Shown here: piece after piece, positions 9,257 to 18,835 of the stretch
How the letters are laid out: every line of letters begins with the position of its first letter
Numbering within the stretch: position 1 is the first letter of the stretch
DNA from: a bacterium
Lineage (GTDB): Bacteria; Armatimonadota; Chthonomonadetes; Chthonomonadales; CAJBBX01
Direction of reading: 5' to 3'
Assembly (NCBI GenBank): GCA_021811565.1
Contig: JAJZOL010000188.1
Coordinates: 1-37,317 of the forward strand
Length of the DNA stretch: 37,317 nt
Made by a program: the position numbers and the translations under genes
The notes under the pieces: model-generated
Database searches by the model: none
What the model was told of the DNA's origin: nothing
What the model saw: the letters and a program-made list of their open reading frames with translations, nothing else

Positions 9257-10453
9257 CTAAATTGTCATGTTATCGGCGGTGCCTGGTACCGCCGGTCCAC
9301 ATCCCTCCGGTAAATTGGCTACAACCAGATCCGCCGCTTCCTCCTCATCCACGCAGCCGAGATCATCTCCCGATGCGCTCACGACCTTATACCGACCATC
9401 CAGCAACATTTGCACATAAGGCGTATCGGTTGTGAAAGGATAACCCGTGCAGCGGCTAAAGCATAACCTGTTGTAACTTATATATGGAAACAGTTGCCTC
9501 AACTGAGGTCGGCGGGATGCCGATATAACAATGGGTCTCATTTGGGGAAACGACGGAGTTTTACGGAGATAGGAGAGCCACCTATATTCGACCTCCTCTC
9601 CTCGTTCATAGTATTCGGCGACATCGTTAGCCAACACATAATGAAAACGGGCTGCAAGATTAGCGGTATTGCAGTCAGTCATGATCCATGTGTTGATTGC
9701 TTGAGCCATCTCGATTATGTCAGGTGTTTGACCGTTTGCAAGACAGACGCCGCGAGCCCAGAAGTCGAATACAAACAACCTATTCTCGTTCGAGATATAA
9801 ACCTGCGAAAACCTTGATGCGGATTCGACACGCGCGTAGACCACAGGAAGGTGTTCAAGCCTCGGTTTCGAGACACTAAGGGAAGAGCCTATTTCGCGAA
9901 GAGCAGCTTGCAGAGCGTTAGGAAGTCCCTTGAGTGCGATGAGATCCGGGTACAGATTGTTGATCGTTTTGGCAAGTTCCAAATAGCTCCGACCTCTATT
10001 CTCAACATTTACTCGTCGAGTCTCGTATACAGGTGCGTGTCTTTTCGAAGGCGATATCCGCTGTTTAATCCTATCAGTCAATGAGTACAACGAGTAACGG
10101 CTGTTGGTTCCGGATTGATTGATCCGACAACGCCTTTTGATGCGTTCAGCCTTAAGATCGTATAATGCCGCAATAATAAGCCCTGTCAATATCAAGCCAG
10201 GGGAGATATATGTGGCAGTGATTTGTTTAACTGAGAAAAAAAGCAGCGAAAGACTTAGAGCCGAAATAAGGAGCATAATGTAGAATGCAGACTCACTATC
10301 TCGGCGCATCCGATGCAAATCACTTTCGGTTGCCATAGGTAATTCATTTACCGTGAGTTTCTTGAACTGGAACATGCGAACCCATAGGATAATTAATATG
10401 GGGAGTAGTATCATAGTGTCTTCCGCTTGATTTCGGATTAAGCAGATACTCAC
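9257..10453 (-). CDS. Hypothetical protein with two N-terminal TM segments
   Basis: 398-aa ORF; hydrophobic pair FYIMLLISALSLSLLFFSV / ISPGLILTGLIIAALYDL; start may be the internal Met near 10414 (MILLPILIILW). Confidence 0.6.
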   Translation of the reverse strand: MSICLIRNQAEDTMILLPILIILWVRMFQFKKLTVNELPMATESDLHRMRRDSESAFYIMLLISALSLSLLFFSVKQITATYISPGLILTGLIIAALYDLKAERIKRRCRINQSGTNSRYSLYSLTDRIKQRISPSKRHAPVYETRRVNVENRGRSYLELAKTINNLYPDLIALKGLPNALQAALREIGSSLSVSKPRLEHLPVVYARVESASRFSQVYISNENRLFVFDFWARGVCLANGQTPDIIEMAQAINTWIMTDCNTANLAARFHYVLANDVAEYYERGEEVEYRWLSYLRKTPSFPQMRPIVISASRRPQLRQLFPYISYNRLCFSRCTGYPFTTDTPYVQMLLDGRYKVVSASGDDLGCVDEEEAADLVVANLPEGCGPAVPGTADNMTI

Positions 10454-10454
10454 T

Positions 10455-10630
10455 TCTTTAGTAATTCGACCAACACACCCTGAGATTCACGAAACCTATT
10501 ACGAGAAAGGCCGCGATAAGGACGACATTGAACCGCCTGCTCCAACTCGGGAACCGACCAAGCAGACGACAAGACACCCTTTCATCCCCCTGTCAACGCT
10601 TCCCTTTTTCCAGCCATGTATCTTCGGAAG
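10455..10630 (-). pseudogene. Decayed 3' fragment of a paralog of the 13003..13353 membrane-protein gene
   Basis: Minus-strand translation CRLLGRFPSWSRRFNVVLIAAFLVIGFVNLRVCWSNY* aligns to CRLLGRCPSWSKQFNFIFTTFLLGIGVVNLGVCLGILLGR*; upstream DNA (ATGGCTGGAAAAAGGGAAGCGTTG vs ATGGCTGGAGGAAGGGAATCGTTG) still aligns but in a shifted frame with a stop. Confidence 0.75.
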
Positions 10631-10688
10631 TCATAGATTTATTATCCACGCGAAATAGCGATGGATTCTTCATCGGGGGACTCCACGC

Positions 10689-10940
10689 CTAGGTATCGTT
10701 CAGTACGCTATCACGATTAAATCCTTTTTCCTTGAGCCAGTTGTTCAGTCTTTCATTTGTCAGTCTCGCTATATATCTCCATCGCATCCCGTTTGTAAAC
10801 TGCTCGCAGTGATAAAGAAAGTAATTTCCTTCCTTGTCCCGAAAAAGAGCCTCATCCAGTTCCATGCCTTGATTACTTGCCGCAAAACCGGTAATTTCAC
10901 TCATCTGCCAGTCATCCTCAACCGGCGCGATTCGCATCAT
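10689..10940 (-). CDS. Small hypothetical protein
   Basis: 83-aa ORF, charged composition (EALFRDKEGNYFLYHCEQFTNGMRWRYIARLTNERLNNWLKEKGFNRD), RBS-like GGAG upstream. Confidence 0.5.
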   Translation of the reverse strand: MMRIAPVEDDWQMSEITGFAASNQGMELDEALFRDKEGNYFLYHCEQFTNGMRWRYIARLTNERLNNWLKEKGFNRDSVLNDT

Positions 10941-11078
10941 TTTTTTACTCCTTTCTCCATATCGGCGGACATAAACTTCATGGTTTCAGCCCCCTTGTCA
11001 TGTGATGTAAATTTGACATGAAGGCTGCCTCTCTTTATTTAGATGCACAAGAAGTGGAGCCTGGAGCGGTGTTCGGCG

Positions 11079-11390
11079 TCAATGACTCCATCTCTTGAGG
11101 GATGAAAGATATGCGGAAAGGGAACATACAACAGAGACGCTTACGGCAAACGTTAGCAGCGCAACTTCCATGGATCCCCCTTTGAGATTTACGATAAATT
11201 GGGGAGCGACTAGAACAGCCATCAAAAGTAACACTACAGGAACGGCGCCGGGATGCGCCGCATTGATTGTCCATCCCATCCATTTGATGTGCCTTGGCAC
11301 GATCACTCGGGGGTCCGACTTGCAATAATAAACACCCCACTTTTGGTTATGCGGATCTTTCCAGCATGTTTCGATTTCGTCTGATGTCAT
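11079..11390 (-). CDS. DUF5808-like small membrane protein
   Basis: CWKDPHNQKWGVYYCKSDPRVIVPRHIKWMGWTINAAHPGAV matches my recollection of the DUF5808 motif, followed by two TM segments. Confidence 0.7.
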   Translation of the reverse strand: MTSDEIETCWKDPHNQKWGVYYCKSDPRVIVPRHIKWMGWTINAAHPGAVPVVLLLMAVLVAPQFIVNLKGGSMEVALLTFAVSVSVVCSLSAYLSSLKRWSH

Positions 11391-11605
11391 CGTCCCGTCC
11401 TGCTTTTGGTTTTTACGTCGAATGCCGTCTAACGATCCAATGCATAGCCACGCGTTTGAGACGAGTGGCTATGATAACCCGATAGTCGTTGTTTAATTCG
11501 AACCAAACACAAACATAAAGTACGATCAATGTGGTGACCCATCACCCCCACGCCGTAATGGGGTGCGATAAAATTTGGTGGTGACGGATAGGTTTATCCG
11601 GGCAA

Positions 11606-12322
11606 TTAATCCCGCCGGTCGGGATTTTCGGCGCTTCTTCGCTGCCACCACTGCATAAATTCATCAACGCTTCGCACCTGAGCATCAATCACGGCTTCAT
11701 ACACGTGGACCGATAGCATCGTCCTGCGATACTCCGGCAGCGAACAAATAGCTCGCTTCACTTGAAGGATGCGAAAGCGCACATCATCGGTTAGCGCGGC
11801 GCTCCAGCGTTGGCGGTTCGGGCGGTGCTTGGTAAACTCTCCAGGGGGGGGCGTCCAAAGGTCTAACATCCATATGATCGCTTGACTGCTTTTCTTTGGA
11901 TTACTTACCCTTATCCCCCAATAAAGATCTTCGGCGGGTCCCGTACCAATTCCAGGCTCACGTCGAGGATCCATGCCGACAAGTCGCCATGCCCAGCCTG
12001 TTGCCGCCAACCGATTGCCTAAGTCCCAATGCACATCCCAGTCGAGTTGCTCCCGCTCGCGCTCGAAATCCAAGTCTCGCCAAGTCATGGTTTGCATCAC
12101 GTATGACCCGACCGGATAGAAACCTTCCGCGAGAATAATCTTCCTCAAGCCGGAATCTTCAAGCATTTGATCTGCTTCGGTGCGCAGCTCCGCCTCACGT
12201 TCAAGCAGCCACCCCTTCTCATCGGTGGCCACGGCGTCCTTTTCAATCACAGCGATGATCCTTTTCTTCCCGTATAATCGGCAATCTTCGGGTCGCCAAC
12301 TACCTGCGTAAGCGATTTTCAC
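11606..12322 (-). CDS. Hypothetical protein, possible nucleotidyltransferase-fold
   Basis: 238-aa ORF; YPVGSYVMQTMTWRDLDFEREREQLDWDVHWDLG is suggestive of a GS...DxD core. Start codon uncertain. Confidence 0.55.
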   Translation of the reverse strand: MKIAYAGSWRPEDCRLYGKKRIIAVIEKDAVATDEKGWLLEREAELRTEADQMLEDSGLRKIILAEGFYPVGSYVMQTMTWRDLDFEREREQLDWDVHWDLGNRLAATGWAWRLVGMDPRREPGIGTGPAEDLYWGIRVSNPKKSSQAIIWMLDLWTPPPGEFTKHRPNRQRWSAALTDDVRFRILQVKRAICSLPEYRRTMLSVHVYEAVIDAQVRSVDEFMQWWQRRSAENPDRRD

Positions 12323-12398
12323 CGCCCCATGGAAGTGTATCGGTAATATCAGCCTGCCGTATTCGGCGGCGAATCATGGGACTTTCCTTCCCACCAAT

Positions 12399-12836
12399 TT
12401 ACCGCAATCGATCTCGAAGGTTACCGAAGAAAGAAGAGGAGTGCATATGTCGAACCATCGCAGCCCACTTATCTTCGGCTTTGACATTTTTTTTAAGGCG
12501 GGTTTCCTCTTGCTTCATGAGCTCCAAGACTCTGGTGTCTTCATCCTCGTATAACCAGTATCCATGCTGATTTTCACAAAACTCCATTTCAAGATCGTAG
12601 AGCCTGTATTTGAATTTCCTCAAAATCGAATTACACTCGGGGCATTTTGCCGCTGTGGGCGTGGAACTGAAAATCAGCGTACCCTTGTCGTGTTCACCGA
12701 AGTCGAAGACCTCGTCTTCCAATTCGTCAAGTTCCTGATGCTCTAGCCACATGCCTTTGCAGGCTTCGCAGAAGTTAACATTGATCCGGTGCCTCGTCTT
12801 TGGCGTCATCTCAATGTTGCATTGTGGGCATTTCAT
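12399..12836 (-). CDS. TFIIB-type zinc-ribbon (zf-TFIIB) protein
   Basis: MKCPQCNIEMTPKTRHRINVNFCEACKGMWLEHQELDELE and second CxxC set KCPECNSILRKFKYRLYDLEMEFCENQHGYWL; start at 12836 chosen because GGAGGAAAGC precedes it (ORF track starts at 12893). Confidence 0.9.
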   Translation of the reverse strand: MKCPQCNIEMTPKTRHRINVNFCEACKGMWLEHQELDELEDEVFDFGEHDKGTLIFSSTPTAAKCPECNSILRKFKYRLYDLEMEFCENQHGYWLYEDEDTRVLELMKQEETRLKKNVKAEDKWAAMVRHMHSSSFFGNLRDRLR

Positions 12837-13002
12837 GCTTTCCTCCATATAAAGTATTTCTCTCTCAGCTTCCAACCATCCAAAGCTGAGCAATTCCGGC
12901 CGGCGGATGGCTCCGGAAGCCTGGAATTATTGTAACATACGAATCATCGTTAATATCGAGGAACTGTCGGCGTTGCCTCCGAATCGTAGTGATGTTTTCA
13001 TC

Positions 13003-13353
13003 TCACCTTCCGAGCAATATCCCCAAACACACGCCGAGGTTCACCACGCCGATGCCGAGAAGGAATGTGGTAAAGATAAAATTGAACTGCTTGCTCCAAC
13101 TCGGACAACGGCCAAGCAGACGGCACGATGCGGGCTTTCCCCCGCCGCCAACGATTCCCTTCCTCCAGCCATAAACCTTCAATAGCCCGAGCGTAGTGAA
13201 AACCACTCCCACGAACGCATTCGGCAACCAATTAAACACCTTCTCGACGTTCGCCGACATTTGAAAATGAGGCAGCCAACCGGAGGGAATCAAAAGAGCC
13301 GTAAGTGGCAACATGCACAAAATGATGAGCAATAATCCGATGGAGTTTCGTTT
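13003..13353 (-). CDS. Small multi-TM membrane protein
   Basis: MKRNSIGLLLIILCMLPLTALLIPSGWLPHF...NWLPNAFVGVVFTTLGLLKVYGW...FIFTTFLLGIGVVNLGVCLGILLGR; paralogous remnant at 10455-10630 supports it being a real gene. Confidence 0.65.
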   Translation of the reverse strand, partial: KRNSIGLLLIILCMLPLTALLIPSGWLPHFQMSANVEKVFNWLPNAFVGVVFTTLGLLKVYGWRKGIVGGGGKPASCRLLGRCPSWSKQFNFIFTTFLLGIGVVNLGVCLGILLGR

Positions 13354-13392
13354 CATGCGTGTTTGTCTCTCTCGTCGCGCTATTATCTGCAT

Positions 13393-15750
13393 CTATCTCC
13401 CTATCGGGAGTATCACTGACCAATCGCCGGATACCTTTTCCACCCTCTCAACCCTCCCTTCGCCCCCAAACCTTTTGGGGAGATGGAGATATATGGGGAC
13501 GGGGGTTTCCAGATGGTAGTGAACGCCATCGGACTCACGATTCCAATTGATCCTAATAACCCCCTTCTCCCCAAGCAGCGGGATGGCTCCGCTCGCCTCC
13601 CTTAGGGAGCCGGGATAGAGGCTCAGTTTAAAATTACGCTCGCCCAAGTCGTAACGGGGTTGCAGTCCCAATAGGAATCGCGACATCTGCCAAGTCGGAC
13701 ATCCTGACCATTGATGACAATGGCTCCAGCGGGTGTCAAAAACCTCGAGCCATGTCGTGCGATCGTCGCCCAGCATCCATCCCCAGCATTTGCGGTACTG
13801 ATCCAGCGCAAAGTTCATCTCCCCGTGTTCGATCAGAACGGGCATGGCGTAGTGACCGAAATAGGGGGTAATGAGCATGGGGTTGTTCGCCCCGGGATCG
13901 CTCAGCCTGGGCGCGTTCGGGTTGTTCGGGAAACATTTTAACATATGCTCCATGATGTATTTGACGCAGGTCTTCTCCTCGCTTTCATTGAAAAAGCCCT
14001 CTCTCAATCCGAGAACCGCGCGATGGTACCCTATTCGCGACCAGACATCACCACCTTTTTTGAATTCGTCCGAGAAATATCGCCCAATGATGGCGGACAT
14101 TTGATCCGCCAACACTTGATATTGAGCGGCATCGCTTTTTTTACCGATCGCGTCGCACCAGCGAACCATATCGCGGAGGGCGGCGAGATAGTACAAATTG
14201 ACCGCCATGTCGGAAGGACCCGGATTGCGCACGTAGCCCCAATCCACAAACCCCCAACCCAGGGAGTCGCTGACGCCATCGCTGGTCGTCTGTTTTTCAA
14301 ACGCCTCCATGTTCTTCACTGCGGCGGGGTATAGCTCCTTCAACAGTTCGTGATCTCCGGTTAGCTCCCAGTAGTGGACGCAAGCCGTAACCCACTGCGC
14401 CGCGTAAGTGGATAGATAGGCGGTGCCGCCTGGAGAGAGCCCCGCAACAAGTCCGTCGGAGCGGGCGCATTCGGCGGATTGCACCAGTCCTCGTTTCAGT
14501 AAGCGCATATCGTTGTAAGCTACCGAGGAGATATCCATACCCACCGATACCACGTCCCCTGTCCATTCCCCGCGTTCCCTGGTGGGATTATCGATCAGCG
14601 CATCCTCACTGCATGCACGAAGGGTCGCGACTCCGACGTTCCATATTTTATTCAGCAGCGGATCATCGGTGTGGAAGGAGCCTTGCGGTTCACCGTAATA
14701 CGTTCTCTCGACGATCTCCTCCTTGATAAAATGAATCTCTTTCGGTGGCGCATACACATGTATCTCCAGAAACCGTCCGCCCTTTGGCGTGAGTGGAAAG
14801 AACTCCTGCACCCCGCCGCGAGCGACATAATGATCCATGTTGCAGGATTCCCCTCCGGAAAGCGTGATCCATGGAGAGACCCTGCCTCCTCTAAGCTCCT
14901 CGGAGTAGGCGAATTCCACAACCGCGCCTGCAGGCAAATCCAACACGAAACTTGGCCGCATCAATCGGACCCTGCCCAAGTCGTATCGCCTCCATACGCC
15001 ATCAGGCGGAGTGTTTTTGGGAGTTAGGTCGGCGAGGTAAAATCGTGCAGCAGGATCATCCTTTTCGTAGCCGAACTCATTTACAAACTCCCCGGATGCG
15101 ATGGGCCTGATGTGATGAACGATAGCGAGCGTATTCGCAGTGGTTAGAGGTTCCAACTTGCCGAGATTTGGATTCACAGTGACCGGGGAATTCCATCCGG
15201 AATCGTCGAAATCATCCTCCTTCCAGCCTGCGGGGATCTGACGCGTGTCGCACCATTCGATAAATCCAAGCTCGGGATTAATTCGCCGGACCTGAGAATC
15301 ATATCCGTTCAATCGGATGCACTTCCAAATCACCGGAATTCTGACGCCTCTTTGCATCGCGACGCAGTGAAGAAAGGGTCTCGGATTATCGAGAATCCTT
15401 GTCACAACTCCTACCTGATGCACCTCTATCGCCAACACATGACGCCCAGCGGAGAGATGGAGATGGTATGTCTGATATTCGGGATAGGCGGTCGGAAATC
15501 TTGCAGGTCCTTCGCAAAAATAATGACCGTCCATCCACCCGACATACCACGATGCGCCTATTATCTGGATATCGCAATCCTGTTTCGTCTTGAGATCGAA
15601 ATGACCTCGAAAAGCGACGTAATAATCCGGCTCTTCATTGTTTACATTTCGATACCACATAAATTGTGGGATGGGTTGAACAGCGGCATCAGCGAATGCG
15701 AAAACGGAAAGACTCAACAAGACGAATAACAGCAACTCGGCGAAATGCAT
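13393..15750 (-). CDS. Alpha-L-rhamnosidase, GH78-like, secreted
   Basis: Signal peptide MHFAELLLFVLLSLSVFAFADA; domain-like text GVWRRYDLGRVRLMRPSFVLDLPAGAVVEFAYSEELRGGRVSP and TLRACSEDALIDNPTRERGEWTGDVVSVGMDISSVAYND...TTWLEVFDTRWSHCHQWSGCPTW, characteristic of bacterial rhamnosidases. Start 15750 preferred over 15834. Confidence 0.92.
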   Translation of the reverse strand: MHFAELLLFVLLSLSVFAFADAAVQPIPQFMWYRNVNNEEPDYYVAFRGHFDLKTKQDCDIQIIGASWYVGWMDGHYFCEGPARFPTAYPEYQTYHLHLSAGRHVLAIEVHQVGVVTRILDNPRPFLHCVAMQRGVRIPVIWKCIRLNGYDSQVRRINPELGFIEWCDTRQIPAGWKEDDFDDSGWNSPVTVNPNLGKLEPLTTANTLAIVHHIRPIASGEFVNEFGYEKDDPAARFYLADLTPKNTPPDGVWRRYDLGRVRLMRPSFVLDLPAGAVVEFAYSEELRGGRVSPWITLSGGESCNMDHYVARGGVQEFFPLTPKGGRFLEIHVYAPPKEIHFIKEEIVERTYYGEPQGSFHTDDPLLNKIWNVGVATLRACSEDALIDNPTRERGEWTGDVVSVGMDISSVAYNDMRLLKRGLVQSAECARSDGLVAGLSPGGTAYLSTYAAQWVTACVHYWELTGDHELLKELYPAAVKNMEAFEKQTTSDGVSDSLGWGFVDWGYVRNPGPSDMAVNLYYLAALRDMVRWCDAIGKKSDAAQYQVLADQMSAIIGRYFSDEFKKGGDVWSRIGYHRAVLGLREGFFNESEEKTCVKYIMEHMLKCFPNNPNAPRLSDPGANNPMLITPYFGHYAMPVLIEHGEMNFALDQYRKCWGWMLGDDRTTWLEVFDTRWSHCHQWSGCPTWQMSRFLLGLQPRYDLGERNFKLSLYPGSLREASGAIPLLGEKGVIRINWNRESDGVHYHLETPVPIYLHLPKRFGGEGRVERVEKVSGDWSVILPIGR

Positions 15751-15823
15751 TCTGTTAATTTTCCACTCCTTTGAGGTTACAATCCGGATAAGATCAGCCG
15801 TTTCCATCCGAAACATGTCATGT

Positions 15824-16723
15824 CTATCGCGCATTCAACAATTGATTCCACTCCGATCGATTCATCGCCGTCACATGACCGTCCAGAAATCCCACATACC
15901 TGGAGCCATCCTTTTGCGCATGAGGTTCGTATATCACCGGCGTATTCATAGGGAGCTTAATTGAATTCAGTTTTTGTTCGCCGATGTCGATGTTTAGCGT
16001 GTATGGGGTATGGGTTCCAGGCAGATAGAATACCTCGGTGTGTTTCACATAAGGATATAGAGCCTTGACGAAAGCGGAATAATCCGTCATCGGAGGAAGG
16101 GTCATTTTATTATCCTGAGCGTACATCATCAATGCTATGAGAATTTGATTCAGGTTTGATTTGGAAATCTCGTTATTGTACCTGTAATTGTTCGTGAGCA
16201 GTGCGGAGAGATCAAATGGAGAGATGTTCAGGATATCATCCGCAGGTTGTAAATTAAGCAGGCAGAGATGCAATTCGGTGTCCGGGGTGATCGATTTATT
16301 CATTTTATATGCGGAATTCACTTTTACCATCGACGAATACGCGTTCCGCAAAGAGTAGGCGATCAAATAGGGTGTTCCGTTTAGCATTGCAGTCCGTCCC
16401 TGAGTGAAATACAGGGAATTCTCATCGGTGGCTGTTTCGCTTGGACCTTCCGATTTTCGCCCGTGATTTGATGAAAGATTGAAACTGCTCCAGAGAATGT
16501 CCAGATTCTTTAGCTTCATGGTTAACGGTGCAATCTGTCCCGTGAAGAGAGCCATTTCGGCGAAACTGGATTCATGCTGGTTGGGAGATGCCGAAATATC
16601 AATGGCATGGGAAACAACGGTTTTCCCAGCTGGCGTATTAGGCGCGCTTGCGGGTGGGTTTTGCGCCGCCAACACAGGTAAGGCGCAATACATCAGAAAC
16701 AGAGAAAAGAACGATCTTTTCAT
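15824..16723 (-). CDS. Secreted hypothetical protein ending in a YVGFLDGHV motif (DUF1559 C-terminus-like)
   Basis: Signal peptide MKRSFFSLFLMYCALPVLAAQ; C-terminal DGSRYVGFLDGHVTAMNRSEWNQ resembles the H-x-DG end of DUF1559-type prepilin proteins, without a prepilin leader. Confidence 0.7.
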   Translation of the reverse strand: MKRSFFSLFLMYCALPVLAAQNPPASAPNTPAGKTVVSHAIDISASPNQHESSFAEMALFTGQIAPLTMKLKNLDILWSSFNLSSNHGRKSEGPSETATDENSLYFTQGRTAMLNGTPYLIAYSLRNAYSSMVKVNSAYKMNKSITPDTELHLCLLNLQPADDILNISPFDLSALLTNNYRYNNEISKSNLNQILIALMMYAQDNKMTLPPMTDYSAFVKALYPYVKHTEVFYLPGTHTPYTLNIDIGEQKLNSIKLPMNTPVIYEPHAQKDGSRYVGFLDGHVTAMNRSEWNQLLNAR

Positions 16724-16771
16724 GGCAGGCATCCTTTCGTTTTGCAGTTGACTGGCGAGAGTGAACTATCC

Positions 16772-17437
16772 TTAGGAATAAGAGCATTTGTCTCAGGTGC
16801 CAGATTCATGCCATGCGTTTTTAGCATTTTCGAATTGCCTGTAAGCGTGCAATATGATTTTTCAAAGATATCTTACCATAACGTCTGATATTTGTCGATT
16901 CTCCTATTTGATCAATCTATTAGAATTTCATGAACGGATTAGCACTTTTGATGAGAGAAACTCCTAAAGTGATGGCTCCTTTTTTGGAGAGGCAATTCGA
17001 TCTTCTGAAGTGTAAGCGAGCTTCGGCGCGAAAGTTTCCAACATAGCATGAACTATTCCCAATATATTCATCAAACTCCTTGACAAGCTCTATCAAAAGT
17101 GATATTCTGCGAGGGATATTAAAAATCCGTCGAGAGGGATGAGCCTGCATCATCATCGGACCTGCGAACGGAGAAGTTCCACCCACTTTCTGTAATCCTT
17201 TTTTGGACAGCGTGTTTCCAAATATGACCCGAACGGAGAAACGCGAACATGCCTGCGTAGAAGTTTAAAATAATTGTAAATGATGTATCATATTGTAATT
17301 ATTAAAAAGGAGTATGTTATGGTTAAAAATAAAATATACCCGTCATAATGGATGCTTTTATTATGCGGTATTATTGGGACACAATTATACCATATCATTA
17401 TTATATTGGATAATTTTAGATATTCTGGAAAATTTAT
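16772..17437. repeat. ~0.66 kb direct repeat, copy 1 (truncated at its right end by the ISL3 element)
   Basis: Begins TTAGGAATAAGAGCATTTGTCTCAGGTGCCAGATTCATGCCATGCG...; near-identical to 20047-20715. Confidence 0.95.
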
Positions 17438-18687
17438 GGTTCGTCGCTGTTTGTGTGGGTGGACGTTGACATGGTATCCTATCTGCAAGCTCATTTCACC
17501 AATGGATAGACAACAAAATGAACCACGAAAACGCACTTATCGCCGATGCGCTTGGATTGCAACCACCCTATCAGGTTTCAGCGTCGATTTTAATATGGAA
17601 ACCGGTGAGCTCCACATCCATTTCGATTACCCTGGGGGAAGCGAGTTTCCCTGTCCCGAATGCAATGATTCCTCCAAGGTGTATGACAGCAATGTCCGAC
17701 AATGGCGTCATTTGAACTTCTTCGAACATCGAACATTTCCTCACGCATCGGTTCCACGCGTTAATTGCAAGCGATGCGGCGTGAAAACGGTAAGAGTTCC
17801 CTGGAGCCGTCCCGAAAGCGGATTCACCTTGTTGTTCGAGGCGATCGTCATCATGCTTTGTCGGTCAATGCCCGGTAAAAGCCGTAGCCCGGATATTGAA
17901 CGTTCACGACACCCGCATTTGGCGCATTGTTACGCATTACGTGGAGCAGGCGCGTTCGAAGGAGGATATGGACGGTGTTGACGTATTGGGCGTGGTCGGT
18001 GAGCTTGTCGAACCGTGGATGAAACCTCCGTCAAGCCCGGTCACAACTATGTCAGCGTTTTCGCGGACGTGAGAAGAAAAAAGGTTCTGTTCGTTATCGA
18101 GGGAAAAGACAAACGCACATTCGAGAGTTTCAACGAGGAGTTCGGAAGGCGCCGCGGATTCCCTTCCAACATTAAAACGATTTGCATGGACATGTCCCCG
18201 GCGTACATTTATGAGAAAACTTGTTTTCGATGAGGGTGCGTTGAACGAGTTTCCCGATGCCAATATCACGTTTGACCGGTTTCACGTGGCCAAGCTTGCC
18301 AACGAGGCCGTCCGATCAGGTTCGTCGTCAGGAAGTCAAGGTTAACGATCTTCTGAAAAACAGCCGTCACATCTGGCTGAAGCGACCGGAAAATCCGACT
18401 GTGCGCCGGAAGGACAAGCTCGAAATGCTGCAAAGGCTTAACTTTTCAACGGCAAAGGCGTACTCCTCGCGCATTCTTAATTATTTCCCGGATCGACTGA
18501 CAAACGGTCTAATGGAGGGGATAAACTCCCTGATACAGGCTGTCAAGGCCAAGGCGAGGGGGTATCGAAACACGAGTTATTTTAAAACAATCATTTACCT
18601 TATAGCGGGCAAGCCGAACTTCGAGTTGCCCGGATGAAACATGCGAGAAGTGGTAATATTATTACCCACACCAAATAGCGAGGAGCC
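17438..18687 (+). mobile_element. ISL3-family insertion sequence
   Basis: Left terminus GGTTCGTCGCTGTTTGTGTGGGT (17438) and right terminus ACCCACACCAAATAGCGAGGAGCC (ending 18687) are near-perfect inverted repeats; encloses ISL3-like transposase sequence; flanks AAATTTAT (17430-17437) and AAATTTTT (18688-18695) resemble an 8-bp target duplication with one mismatch. Confidence 0.9.
17502..18637 (+). pseudogene. ISL3-family transposase, disrupted by frameshifts
   Basis: MDRQQNEPRKRTYRRCAWIATTLSGFSVDFNMETGELHIHFDYPGGSEFPCPECNDSSKVYD... (frame 1), then MDETSVKPGHNYVSVFADVRRKKVLFVIEGKDKRTFESF, then VKVNDLLKNSRHIWLKRPENPTVRRKDKLEML...DRLTNGLMEGINSLIQAVKAKARGYRNTSYFKTIIYLIAGKPNFELPG, in different frames. 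Confidence 0.9.
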
Positions 18688-18835
18688 AAATTTTTGTTCT
18701 TTGGTCACAGTCATCCTATGTTCTCCTTTCGCTCCTTGTAAGCATAGATGAGTTCGTATTCCTACTTGTTATCCCCGTGGGATAATCTCTTGATCCGAAA
18801 GTTTTCGCATAGGTTTTAACCTCGTTATTTCTTTC

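Noticed and set aside
16920-17186. 88-aa minus ORF repeated at 20240-20527 (..PRRISLLIELVKEFDEYIGNSSCYVGNFRAEARLHFRRSNCL..)
   Set aside because: Similarity follows from the DNA repeat; the N-terminal portions differ by frame, no convincing RBS, so I treat it as repeat sequence, not as a proven gene.
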